Part shown: positions 1-8,284 of the stretch, piece by piece
Layout of the letters: each line of letters starts with the position of its first letter
Numbering within the stretch: position 1 is the first letter of the stretch
Source: an uncultured Myxococcales bacterium
Lineage (GTDB): Bacteria; Myxococcota_A; Polyangia; Polyangiales; Polyangiaceae
NCBI GenBank assembly: GCA_937949945.1
Contig: CALFEQ010000031.1
Location: forward strand, 62,001 to 126,000
DNA: 64,000 nucleotides
Direction: 5' to 3'
Position numbers and translations under genes: made by a program
Notes under the pieces: generated by a model
What the model was told of the DNA's origin: nothing
What the model saw: the letters and a program-made list of their open reading frames with translations, nothing else
Database searches by the model: none

Positions 1-1
1 C

Positions 2-289
2 GCCGTCCTCAACGACGAGCGTTACGGCATGGTCGAAGTCGGCAACACCGTCGTGTACGGCCGCACGCCCGAATACCCGGCGGGCCCGATGAACGTCTCG
101 CTCCTCGCGGAGGGCATCGGCGCGACGGCGGCGGTCATCGAGCGCCCCGGCCAGATCCTCGAGTTGGATCTCGTCGGCATGGCCCGGCGGCGGCCGCTCG
201 TCCTCGACATCCGCATCGACCGGACCGTGCACTTGAACAAGGCACGCCTCGAGTTCCTGAAGGAGCTCGCGAAGGCGAAGGCGAACTGA
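2..289 (+). CDS. Thiamine pyrophosphate-dependent enzyme, C-terminal fragment (acetolactate synthase-like)
   Basis: Only the last 95 codons are in the window; the gene enters from the left edge in the frame starting at base 2. The fragment opens with AVLNDERYGMVEVGN, which matches the conserved C-terminal thiamine-diphosphate-binding segment (N-D-x-x-Y-G-M) of acetolactate synthase and benzoylformate decarboxylase-type enzymes. It ends with the usual PLVLDIRID strand and a basic tail. These enzymes decarboxylate a 2-keto acid and can ligate the acyl anion to an aldehyde or ketone, giving acyloins. The substrate cannot be read from this piece. The next gene is a KAS III-like condensing enzyme on the same strand, 221 nt on, with a GC hairpin in the gap. 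Confidence 0.75.
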   Translation, partial: AVLNDERYGMVEVGNTVVYGRTPEYPAGPMNVSLLAEGIGATAAVIERPGQILELDLVGMARRRPLVLDIRIDRTVHLNKARLEFLKELAKAKAN

Positions 290-298
290 GTCGTGAGC

Positions 299-320
299 GC
301 GCGCCCACGGGCGGGCGCGC
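299..320 (+). terminator. GC-rich hairpin after the TPP-enzyme gene
   Basis: Arms GCGCGCCC (299-306) and GGGCGCGC (313-320) form a perfect 8-bp stem with a 6-nt loop, 10 nt after the stop codon. No T-run follows, so it may be a weak terminator, a 3' stabilising hairpin, or chance in GC-rich DNA. It bears on whether the TPP enzyme and the KAS III-like gene share a transcript. Confidence 0.35.
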
Positions 321-510
321 CGGGCGCATGACGCGCGACCAGCCGAGCTCACGGCCGCTCGCCCTCGATGCGTGCGCTTGACGCCGGTCGCCGGAACGCG
401 CACGCGTGCCCATCGCGCGCGCTCGTCCTGCACGCGAGCGTGACGTCGGCGCACGCCGGACGACGCCACGCATGCGAGGCAACTCGAGCACACCGAATGG
501 AGAATCGTTC

Positions 511-1587
511 ATGAGTCAGTCGATTGGAATTCTGGGCGTGGGCACCTACCTTCCTCCGACCATCCGCAAGAACGACTGGTGGTCGGACACCACCGTCGAG
601 GAGTGGAAGGAGAAGGCGTCGCGTCGACTCGAACGCATTCGAGCCGAATTCGAGAAGGAGACGGGGCCCGGCGCCAAGATGACGATGGAGGCCATCGCCG
701 CGCTCGCGGACGACCCCTTCCAGGGCGCGCGGGAACGCCGCGTGATGCCCGAGGGCATGAAGGCGTCCGACATGGAGACGGCCGCCGCTCGCGAGGCGCT
801 CGAGCGCTCCGGCATCTCGAAGGACCAGATCGACCTGGTCCTCAGCTACACGATGATTCCCGACTACATCAACGTGCCGTCGGCCTGCGTGGTCCACGGG
901 AACCTCGGCCTGAACGAGCGCTGCACGACCCTCGCCGTCGACGCCGTCTGCAACTCGTTCCTCATGCAGCTCACCCTCGCCCGCTCGATGATCGCGAGTG
1001 GCCAGGCGAAGTACGCGCTGCTCACGCAATCGTCGGCGCTCACCAAGCTGCCGCCGTCCGGGGAGCTGATGGACGCATGGGTCGGTGATGCGGCCTCGGC
1101 CGTCGTCGTCGGCCCGGTGTCGGAGGGGCGCGGGATTCTTTCGTACTCGCATCACACGGATGGAACGCGCTGGGGCGCCCTCGTGTGCGGTGTTCCGGGT
1201 CGGCGTTGGTACGACGACAAGTGCGTCGCCTACTCGGAGGATCATCTGGCGAACCTCGACATGGTGGTCCGCATCACCGAGCGGGCGAAGCAGGTGCTGT
1301 CCGAAGCGGTCGCGGAAGCGGGAGCGAAGCCCGAGGACGTGAACTTCTATGCTTCGCACCAGGCATTCAAATGGCTGCGCTCGGTCAGCCAGGCGTACGC
1401 GGGGTTCGTCAACGCGCGCGCCGTCGACCACTTCGAGTGGACGGGGACCGTGAGCGCGGTGAACCTTCCGCTTCAGCTTGCGATCGGCGAGCGCGAGGGT
1501 CTCCTCCGCCCTGGAGACTTGGTCGCGTGCTTCCAAGGCGGCACCGGCATGACCTGGTCGGGGATGACGCTCCGCTGGGGCACGTGA
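511..1587 (+). CDS. KAS III-like (FabH-type) 3-oxoacyl synthase, variant active site
   Basis: 358 aa. The start is the ATG with GGAGA 7 nt upstream; an ATG 105 nt earlier would add a low-complexity Arg-rich leader. The fold pattern is thiolase/FabH. The nucleophile C147 lies in AVDAVCNSF and the general base H283 in YASHQAF. At the position of the FabH catalytic Asn (consensus GNTSAA) this protein has TGTVSAVN, putting T313 there. Long N-terminal insertions (about 25-80) are not typical of housekeeping FabH (about 320 aa). Known relatives with altered triads make signals, alkyl quinolones or esters rather than initiating fatty acid synthesis, so a specialised Claisen or acyl-transfer reaction is likely. 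A large sensor kinase begins 20 nt after the stop, suggesting co-transcription. Confidence 0.8.
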   Translation: MSQSIGILGVGTYLPPTIRKNDWWSDTTVEEWKEKASRRLERIRAEFEKETGPGAKMTMEAIAALADDPFQGARERRVMPEGMKASDMETAAAREALERSGISKDQIDLVLSYTMIPDYINVPSACVVHGNLGLNERCTTLAVDAVCNSFLMQLTLARSMIASGQAKYALLTQSSALTKLPPSGELMDAWVGDAASAVVVGPVSEGRGILSYSHHTDGTRWGALVCGVPGRRWYDDKCVAYSEDHLANLDMVVRITERAKQVLSEAVAEAGAKPEDVNFYASHQAFKWLRSVSQAYAGFVNARAVDHFEWTGTVSAVNLPLQLAIGEREGLLRPGDLVACFQGGTGMTWSGMTLRWGT

Positions 1588-1607
1588 GACGCTTCGCCTG
1601 AGCGACC

Positions 1608-4600
1608 ATGAAGGAGGTCTCGGTCCGCATCCTCGAGATGTTCTTCCGGGAGCTGCGAAAGAAGCGGCTCCCGCCGGAGGTGTTGGTCGAGGGCGTGGGC
1701 TACCCGGTGGCTCACTTCGAGAACAAGCACGAACGCATCGAATGGGATGCGTTCGTGCGCATGATGGAGAACGCCCAACGGATCTGGACCGAGGACGAGA
1801 TCGTCGAGATGGGAGGGGCGTGGATCGACTCTCCCTTCCTCCAACACACCCGGCTGATCGCCGGCGCGCTCTTCACACCGAAGCAGTTCTATCGGTGGCT
1901 CGCGTCGGACACGAAGCCCTCGCGGCTCGGCGCCAGCGTGCAGATGTTCACGTGCATCACGACCACGTACCAGGAGCTCGATGCGCGTCGTCTGCGACTG
2001 GAGGTTCGCATCGACGAGGGTTACGCCCCCTGCCGCGCCTTCTTCCTTCTGAGCAAGGGCGGCTTCAGGGACATCCCCCGTCTCCTCGGGAAGGGCCGCG
2101 CCGCGGTCGACATGCTCGAGACCGAGCGTGGTGCGATCTTCGACGTCACGCTCCCTCCGGGCAGCGAACGAGTCAGCGTGCTTCGACGTGCGCTTCGCTG
2201 GGTCTCCGCGCCGGCCCTGGCCGCGCGCGAGCTCGACGAAGCGCACGCGGAGCTGCAGGTCCGCTACGAACAGTTGGAGGTCGCCCGCTCGAAGGTCACC
2301 TCCCAAGCCGCGCAGCTCCGCACCGCCCACACCGTCAACGAGCTCGTCCAGCAGAACCTCGATCTGGAGCTCACGCTCGAGGCGATCGCGAGCGCCCTCG
2401 TGAAAGAGGCGGGTTTCGCGAGGGCGCGCGTCGACGTCGACGTCGAGGTGGACGGCGTGAGGATCGTCCGCTCCGTGGATCGTGGCCAGGGAGACGGCAC
2501 ACGGCTCGAGCGGCGCCTCGACGGTCGAGGCGGGAGGCAGAACGGAAAGCTCACGGTCTTCGCCGGCAGCGACGCGGCCTCGATTGGCGAACGCGAGGAG
2601 CTCCTCTCGTTCATCGTCCCCTCGATATCGATGGCGATCGACAACGCCATCAGCTACCTCGTCGTCGAGGAGTACCGGCGCGGGCTGGAGCTGCGCGTCG
2701 CGGAGCGAACCGCGGAGCTGAGGCAGGCTCGCGACAAGCTCGCCGAGACGGTGGAGCACCTCGAGAACGCGAAGAAGGTACGCGATCGAATCTTCGCGGA
2801 CATCAACCACGACCTCCGGTCTCCGCTGACGCTCGTCCTCCTCGCCGTCGAGGAGGCGCGCCGGTCCGCGAGCTTGTCGGAGGAAGGCGCGCGCGCGCTC
2901 GACGCCATCGAGCACGGGGCGCGCCGCGTCCTTCGCATGGTCGACGAGCTCTTGATCCTCGCCGAAGGCCGCGAGGGCGAGGTCCGGCTGTGGACGGCGC
3001 CGTGCGACCTCGGCCCGTTCGTGCGCCGGGCCACGGACGTCTGGCGCCCTGCGGCACGCATCGCGGGGCTGACGCTCGACGTGCGCGTCGAGGACGGGAT
3101 CGTCGTCCGAGCCGATCCCAACGCGCTCGATCGCGTCCTCGCGAACCTGCTCTCGAACGCGGTGAAGTTCACGCCCGCAGGCGGGACGATCGCCGTCCGT
3201 CTCTTCTCGGAGGGCGGTCACGCCGTGCTCGAGGTGCAAGACGACGGGCCCGGAATCGACGAAGAGCTCCGGGGGCGGCTGTTCCGCCGCTTCGAGCGAG
3301 GCAAAGGCGCGAAGATCAAGTACGTCGGAGGAAGCGGCCTCGGCCTGTCGCTCGTGCGCGAGCTCGTGGAGGCGCACGGCGGTACCGTCACCGTCCGCGA
3401 CGCCAACCCGAACGGCGGCCGCGCGCGGGGTTGCATCTTCCGCGTCGAGCTCCCTCCCGCGAGCGCTCGGACGAGCCTCGCGCCGCCGAACCCGAGCAGC
3501 CGCCCGCCGCCGGCCCTCGGCCCGCGCGACTACGGCGTCCCCGAGGCGCCGGCCGAGCTGCCGATCGTCTACGAGCCTGCGGGCACACCGCGCGCGACGC
3601 TGCTGCTCGCCGAGGACGATCCGGAGCTTCGCGACCGAACCGCGAAGCTGCTCGCCGAGGAGTACCGCGTCTACGCCGCCGCGGACGGTCTCGCCGCCCT
3701 CGAGCTCGCCCAGCAGCACTCGCCCGACCTGCTCCTGACCGACGTCGCGATGCCCGGCATCGACGGCATCGAGCTCACACGCCGATTCCGCGCGCTGCCG
3801 AACAACCGCCTCGCGCCGGTCCTCGTCCTCACCACGTTCGGCGGCGTGCGTGACAAGCTCACCGGCTTCGACGCAGGCGCGGTCGACTACATCCACAAGC
3901 CGTTCGAGCCCGACGAGCTGCGTGCGCGCGTGCGGTCGCAGCTCACGCTCCGCTCGCTCGCGCTCCAGCTCCTCGAGACGGAGAAGCTCGCGGCGCTCGG
4001 CACGCTCTCCGCCGGGCTCGCGCACGAGCTACGCAATCCGGCGAACGGCATCATCAACGCCGTCGAGCCGCTCAAGGAGCTGTTGCCTCCGGAATGCGTA
4101 CCTCCGGGCTCGCCCGCCGCGCAGCTGCTCGACGTCATCGAGCATTGCAGCAAGCAGGTCGCCGCGATGTCGCGCCAGCTCCTCGGCTTCAAGCGAGACG
4201 TCGAGCCGAATCGTCAGCCGGTCCCGATCGAGACGCTCATCTCTCGGGTGTGCACGACGTTGACGCCCTCGCTCGAAGGCATCGAGCTGCGCAAGGAGCT
4301 CGGATATCGCGGCGTCGTGCACTGCGCCGAGCCGCTGATGGCGCAGGTCCTCGCGAACCTTCTGCAGAACGGAGCGCACGCGGCCGGCCGCGGCGGCTGG
4401 GTCGAGGTACGTACGGGCCTCGAAGATCAGCGCGTCTTCGTGGAGGTCCGCGACAGCGGGCCGGGCGTTCCGGAAGAGCTACGCGAGAGGATCTTCGAGC
4501 CGTTCTTCACCACGAAGCCTGCAGGAAGCGGCACGGGGCTCGGCCTGTCGACCGCGAGAGACATCGTCCTCCGGCACGGAGGCACACTCGACGTGCGATC

Positions 4601-4649
4601 GGCATCGGGGACGACCGTCTTCCGCGTCGAGCTTCCTCTGCCGTCGTGA
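1608..4649 (+). CDS. Hybrid sensor histidine kinase with two kinase cores flanking a receiver
   Basis: 1013 aa with no membrane segment seen, so probably cytosolic. Order: a ~190-aa N-terminal domain of unclear family (helical, resembling the ligand-binding part of some AraC-type regulators in layout only); a coiled coil (~205-245); a GAF-like stretch (~245-345); a second coiled coil; HisKA with H401 in NHDLRSP; HATPase; a receiver with phospho-acceptor D712 in LLTDVAMPG and a KPF switch Lys; then a second HisKA with H806 in AHELRNP and an HATPase with FFTTKPAGSGTGLGL. It starts 20 nt after the KAS III-like gene with only a weak ribosome site, which fits coupled expression. The cytosolic sensor next to a biosynthetic gene suggests detection of an internal or diffusible metabolite. 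This is inference. Confidence 0.85.
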   Translation: MKEVSVRILEMFFRELRKKRLPPEVLVEGVGYPVAHFENKHERIEWDAFVRMMENAQRIWTEDEIVEMGGAWIDSPFLQHTRLIAGALFTPKQFYRWLASDTKPSRLGASVQMFTCITTTYQELDARRLRLEVRIDEGYAPCRAFFLLSKGGFRDIPRLLGKGRAAVDMLETERGAIFDVTLPPGSERVSVLRRALRWVSAPALAARELDEAHAELQVRYEQLEVARSKVTSQAAQLRTAHTVNELVQQNLDLELTLEAIASALVKEAGFARARVDVDVEVDGVRIVRSVDRGQGDGTRLERRLDGRGGRQNGKLTVFAGSDAASIGEREELLSFIVPSISMAIDNAISYLVVEEYRRGLELRVAERTAELRQARDKLAETVEHLENAKKVRDRIFADINHDLRSPLTLVLLAVEEARRSASLSEEGARALDAIEHGARRVLRMVDELLILAEGREGEVRLWTAPCDLGPFVRRATDVWRPAARIAGLTLDVRVEDGIVVRADPNALDRVLANLLSNAVKFTPAGGTIAVRLFSEGGHAVLEVQDDGPGIDEELRGRLFRRFERGKGAKIKYVGGSGLGLSLVRELVEAHGGTVTVRDANPNGGRARGCIFRVELPPASARTSLAPPNPSSRPPPALGPRDYGVPEAPAELPIVYEPAGTPRATLLLAEDDPELRDRTAKLLAEEYRVYAAADGLAALELAQQHSPDLLLTDVAMPGIDGIELTRRFRALPNNRLAPVLVLTTFGGVRDKLTGFDAGAVDYIHKPFEPDELRARVRSQLTLRSLALQLLETEKLAALGTLSAGLAHELRNPANGIINAVEPLKELLPPECVPPGSPAAQLLDVIEHCSKQVAAMSRQLLGFKRDVEPNRQPVPIETLISRVCTTLTPSLEGIELRKELGYRGVVHCAEPLMAQVLANLLQNGAHAAGRGGWVEVRTGLEDQRVFVEVRDSGPGVPEELRERIFEPFFTTKPAGSGTGLGLSTARDIVLRHGGTLDVRSASGTTVFRVELPLPS

Positions 4650-4707
4650 GCACGAGCATCCGTCCCGATCCCGCAGATGTTTCGCAGTTGTAGAACGATC
4701 GCTGATC

Positions 4708-4713
4708 TACACT
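4708..4713 (+). promoter_or_regulatory. -10-like hexamer before the 4721 gene
   Basis: TACACT lies 7 nt before the ATG at 4721, with no Shine-Dalgarno between them, so transcription would start at or next to the start codon (leaderless). No convincing -35 is seen. The same spacing recurs at other genes here. Confidence 0.4.
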
Positions 4714-4720
4714 GGACGCG

Positions 4721-5893
4721 ATGCTCTTGCAGGACCACCTGATCCTGTACGTCGACGACGAGCACGCCAATCGCGTCGTCTTCGAGATCACGTTCGGCAA
4801 GCGGTTCCGGATCAAGTGCGTCGACTCCGCGGAGCAGGCCCTGGCGATCGTCGCGCGCGAGCCGGTCGCCGTCGTCGTCTCCGACCAGCGCATGGCGGGC
4901 ATGAGCGGCGACGAGCTCCTTCGCCGCGTCAAGGAGCTCTCTCCGGACACCGTCCGCATGATCGTGACGGCGTACAGCGATCTCGAGCCGATCCTGAAGG
5001 CGGTCAACGAGGGGCTCGTCGCGCGGTACGTGATCAAGCCTTGGGATCGCGCCGAGCTCGAGGAGATGCTGCGATGGGCGGTCGAGGCCTACGTCGTCGG
5101 CAAGCAGAACAGTGCGCTCCAGCTTCGCCTCGTGCAGACGGAACGCCTCCGTACCCTGGGGCAAGTCTCGGCCGCCGTCCTCCACGACTTGAACCAACCC
5201 GTGACGGCGATCTCGATGAGCGCCGAGCAGCTCGCCGAGCTGGCGAAGGCCGCTCCGGTGCTCGAACGTCTCGCGAGGGGAGACACGTCGCTCACGCCGG
5301 ACGAGCGCGCGATGTTGAAGGACCTCGCCGAGGAGCTCGGCGAGCTCGCGACGACGCTCTCGAGCTGCGCCGCCTTCATGAGCGACCTCATGAAGCAGAT
5401 GCGGCAGTTCCAGCGCCACGACTCGGCGCCGCCCTCCAACCGAGAAGTCGCGCCGATGCCCGTCATCAAGCTCGCCCTGTCCATGTGCCGCGGGGGAGCC
5501 GTCTCGTCGGGCAGCCGCCTGTCGTACGAGGGGCCCGCCGAGCTGCCGCTCGTGCGCGCCACGTCCGCGGATCTCCTCCAGATCCTGGTCAACCTCGTCC
5601 GTAATGCGCAGCAGGCGCTCGAGGAGAACGACGTGAAGAACGGCACCGTGGTGATCGGCGCGTCCGTCGGACGGGGCTCCGTCACCTTCAGCGTGCGCGA
5701 CGACGGGCCGGGCATTCCCGACGACGTCCTCGCCAAGCTCGGCACCCCGTTCTACACCACCCGCGAGAACGGCACGGGCCTCGGCGTCGCGCAGTGCAAG
5801 CGGATCGTCGGTCGCCTCGGGAGCGAGCTGAAGATCGAGAGCACGGTGGGCAAGGGCACGACGGTGAGCTTCGCCCTCCCGACGGCCACCTGA
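4721..5893 (+). CDS. Receiver-histidine kinase fusion protein
   Basis: 390 aa, soluble. An N-terminal receiver (about 1-120) has acidic residues DDE near the start, phospho-acceptor D55 in VVSDQRMAG and a switch Lys in VIKPWD; the YVIKPW form is typical of RpfG/HupR-type receivers. A HisKA-like helix follows with H155 in LHDLNQP, then an HATPase with DDGPGIP and GTGLGVAQ. There is no sensor domain, so input presumably comes by phosphotransfer to D55 from a partner such as the hybrid kinase 71 nt upstream. The long helical insert (~170-230) between H155 and the ATPase is unusual. Its output partner is unknown. Confidence 0.85.
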   Translation: MLLQDHLILYVDDEHANRVVFEITFGKRFRIKCVDSAEQALAIVAREPVAVVVSDQRMAGMSGDELLRRVKELSPDTVRMIVTAYSDLEPILKAVNEGLVARYVIKPWDRAELEEMLRWAVEAYVVGKQNSALQLRLVQTERLRTLGQVSAAVLHDLNQPVTAISMSAEQLAELAKAAPVLERLARGDTSLTPDERAMLKDLAEELGELATTLSSCAAFMSDLMKQMRQFQRHDSAPPSNREVAPMPVIKLALSMCRGGAVSSGSRLSYEGPAELPLVRATSADLLQILVNLVRNAQQALEENDVKNGTVVIGASVGRGSVTFSVRDDGPGIPDDVLAKLGTPFYTTRENGTGLGVAQCKRIVGRLGSELKIESTVGKGTTVSFALPTAT

Positions 5894-6063
5894 TCGAGAT
5901 CGTCTCGATCGACGCACTGCCGAGGCGCACCGTGCGATAATCGTCCGATGTGCCTGTATACCCGCGGAGGCAATCGGGTTTTCGCCCCGAAATGGGTCCT
6001 GATAGCATTCGGGGGGCGAGGGGCTTTCTCGTGGGTAGTGGGCTCGGCACCAGGGGGGTTCTG

Positions 6064-7956
6064 ATGCAAGCGAGCGTCCTGCTCGTGGAAGACAACGACG
6101 ACGACGTCGCGCTCCTCGAGCGCGTGCTCTCACGATCGGCGCGCGTCGTCTTCGACGTCGAACGCGTCGGCACTCTCGCCGACGCCGAGCAGCGACTCGC
6201 GAAGCGACGCTACGACGCGATCGTCGTCGATCTCGGTCTACCCGACAGCGACGGGCTCGCGACGTTCGTGAGCCTCTACTCGAAGTCCGGCAGCACGGCC
6301 GTGGTGGTGCTGACGGGTGACGACCGCGAGGATCTCGGGCTCAAGGCCGTCGAGCTCGGCGCGCAGGAGTACATCGTCAAGTCGGATCGCGCGTGGCCCA
6401 CGCTGCCGATGGCGATCGCGTACGCCGTCGAACGCGCACGCCGGCAACAGGAGGTCGAGGAGCTGACGACGGCGCTCGCGAACGCCGTGGACGCCATCGC
6501 CACCCTCGACGGCGCAGGGGCATTCGCATCCGTGAACGCCGCCTTCCAGGCGCTCCTCGGGTTCGAGCCGCAACAGCTCGTCGGCACGCCGTTTCTCGAG
6601 ATCGTCCACGAGGCGGATCGCTCGACGGTCTCCGGCGTCCTCTCCGCGGGCAAGGCGCTCGAAGAGGTGGAGGTGCGGACGATCCGGAAGGACGGGCGCA
6701 TCATCCCCGTCCACCTCTCGTTCGTACACCGCAGCGGCGGCCGAGGACACTTCTGCTTCGTTCGCGATCTGTCGCGCCAGAAGGAGGTCGAAGGAAAGAT
6801 CGCCGGCTCCGCCGCGATCACGGCCGTCGGCTCGCTCGCGACGGGGTTGGCCCACGAGATCAACAACCCGCTCGCGGTCGTCCTCGCCAACGTCGAGGAG
6901 GCCGGGCGTATCGTCGCCGAGCTCCCGGCGCCCGAGACGGAGGAGCGCCGCCAGCAGCTCGACGATCTGCGCTCGATGCTCGAAGAGGCGCTGTCGGCGG
7001 CGCAGCGCGTGCAGTTCATCGTCCGTGACCTCCGCTCCTTCGCGAGCGCCGACGACCGGCGGACCCGCGTCGACGTCAACGCCGTCATCGAGGCGGCCAG
7101 CAACATCGCCTTCGCGGAGATCCGCCACCGTGCGCGGCTCGTGAAGGATCTGCAGGCACAGATCCCCGTCCTCGCGAGCGAGGCGAAGCTGGCCCAGGTC
7201 TTCCTCGCTCTGCTCGTCAACGCCGCGCACGCGATGCCGGAAGGCGACGTCGAGCACAACGAGATCCGCGTCACGAGCCGCCAGCAAGGACGCAACGCGG
7301 TCGTCATCGAGGTCGCCGACACCGGCTCCGGGATCCCGCCGTCGGAGCTCGGTCGCGTGTTCGAGCCGTTCTTCACGACCAAGCCTCGGCGCCCGGGCAT
7401 GGGCCTCGCCATCTGCCGCGCGACGATCGCCTCGCACGGCGGCGACATCACCATCGGCCCGCGAGAGGGAGGCGGTACCATCGTACGCATCGTGTTGCCC
7501 ACGCTCGAAGCCGAGAGCGCGAAGGCGCAGACGGAGCCGCTCGCGCAGCAACGACGCGTCCTGGTCGTCGACGACGATCCCCTCGTCCTCCGGTCGCTCA
7601 CGCGCGTGCTCGCGCGCGACTTCGAGGTGGCCGCCGCTCGCAATGGACGCGAGGCCCTCGACCTCGTCCGCGCCGGCGCGACGTTCGACGCGATGCTGTG
7701 CGACCTGATGATGCCCGAGCTGTCCGGCATCGAGCTCCATGCCGTCCTCGAGCGCGACGATCCAGAGCTCGCGAAGCGGACGGTCTTCCTCACCGGTGGA
7801 GCGTTCAGCGGGCGGGCGCAGACGTTCCTCGAGACGATCGGGCAGCCGCACCTCGAGAAACCCGTCGACCTGAAGGCCGTACGCGAGCTCCTCCTCGAGA
7901 TGAGTCGGACTCCGCACGCCGAGCGCGCCAACGACAAGTGGCTCGGCGGCGGCTGA
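6064..7956 (+). CDS. Receiver-PAS-histidine kinase-receiver hybrid protein
   Basis: 630 aa, soluble. The start is the ATG preceded by AGGGGGG with 5-nt spacing; an in-frame ATG at 5950 would add 38 residues without receiver homology. Order: receiver with D56 in VVDLGLPDSDG; a PAS domain (~130-245) with the typical VNAAFQALLGF helix; HisKA with H264 in AHEINNPL; HATPase with FFTTKP and GMGLAICR; and a C-terminal receiver with D547 in LCDLMMPELSG. It is the third phosphorelay protein in a row on this strand, so a multistep relay is likely (1608 kinase to the 4721 receiver kinase to this protein), but the order of transfer is not visible from sequence. Confidence 0.85.
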   Translation: MQASVLLVEDNDDDVALLERVLSRSARVVFDVERVGTLADAEQRLAKRRYDAIVVDLGLPDSDGLATFVSLYSKSGSTAVVVLTGDDREDLGLKAVELGAQEYIVKSDRAWPTLPMAIAYAVERARRQQEVEELTTALANAVDAIATLDGAGAFASVNAAFQALLGFEPQQLVGTPFLEIVHEADRSTVSGVLSAGKALEEVEVRTIRKDGRIIPVHLSFVHRSGGRGHFCFVRDLSRQKEVEGKIAGSAAITAVGSLATGLAHEINNPLAVVLANVEEAGRIVAELPAPETEERRQQLDDLRSMLEEALSAAQRVQFIVRDLRSFASADDRRTRVDVNAVIEAASNIAFAEIRHRARLVKDLQAQIPVLASEAKLAQVFLALLVNAAHAMPEGDVEHNEIRVTSRQQGRNAVVIEVADTGSGIPPSELGRVFEPFFTTKPRRPGMGLAICRATIASHGGDITIGPREGGGTIVRIVLPTLEAESAKAQTEPLAQQRRVLVVDDDPLVLRSLTRVLARDFEVAAARNGREALDLVRAGATFDAMLCDLMMPELSGIELHAVLERDDPELAKRTVFLTGGAFSGRAQTFLETIGQPHLEKPVDLKAVRELLLEMSRTPHAERANDKWLGGG

Positions 7957-8284
7957 CGCTCCTCGATCGCGTGACCGGACGTCCGCGGCCTCGATCGTGT
8001 GCGGCACGTCTGCTCGCGTACGGTCGCCGCGCCCGCGTGCCCCACACCGACCGCGCGTCGAGCGCACGCGCGCGATCGGCGCGCCTGCGCGACGAAGACG
8101 CTGAGGCTCGGCGGATCGGCTGACGCTCGATCTGCTCACGAGATCGATTGGCGACAGCACGACGGCCACGCTCCCGCGCGCGTCGCGTGCCGCGGTCGTC
8201 CGGCGCCCGTCGATCCGAGGTCCGGCGCTCGGCTCGGCTAACTCCTGGAAATGAAAAGGTGCGTGCGTTGCAGGTCCGGCAGGC
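7957..8284. other. Intergenic stretch without a recognisable gene
   Basis: 328 nt, GC-rich. No open frame here has coding-like composition, and no hairpin with a T-run or clear promoter is visible. It presumably holds the 3' end of the kinase transcript and the promoter of the lipoprotein gene that follows. Confidence 0.5.

Noticed and set aside
1473..4025. 850-codon minus-strand open frame under the hybrid kinase
   Set aside because: Complement of the kinase coding sequence; no domain or signal, and strong codon structure is on the plus strand.
5950..6063. Upstream start for the receiver-PAS-kinase protein
   Set aside because: The extra 38 residues have no receiver homology, and a ribosome site fits the ATG at 6064.
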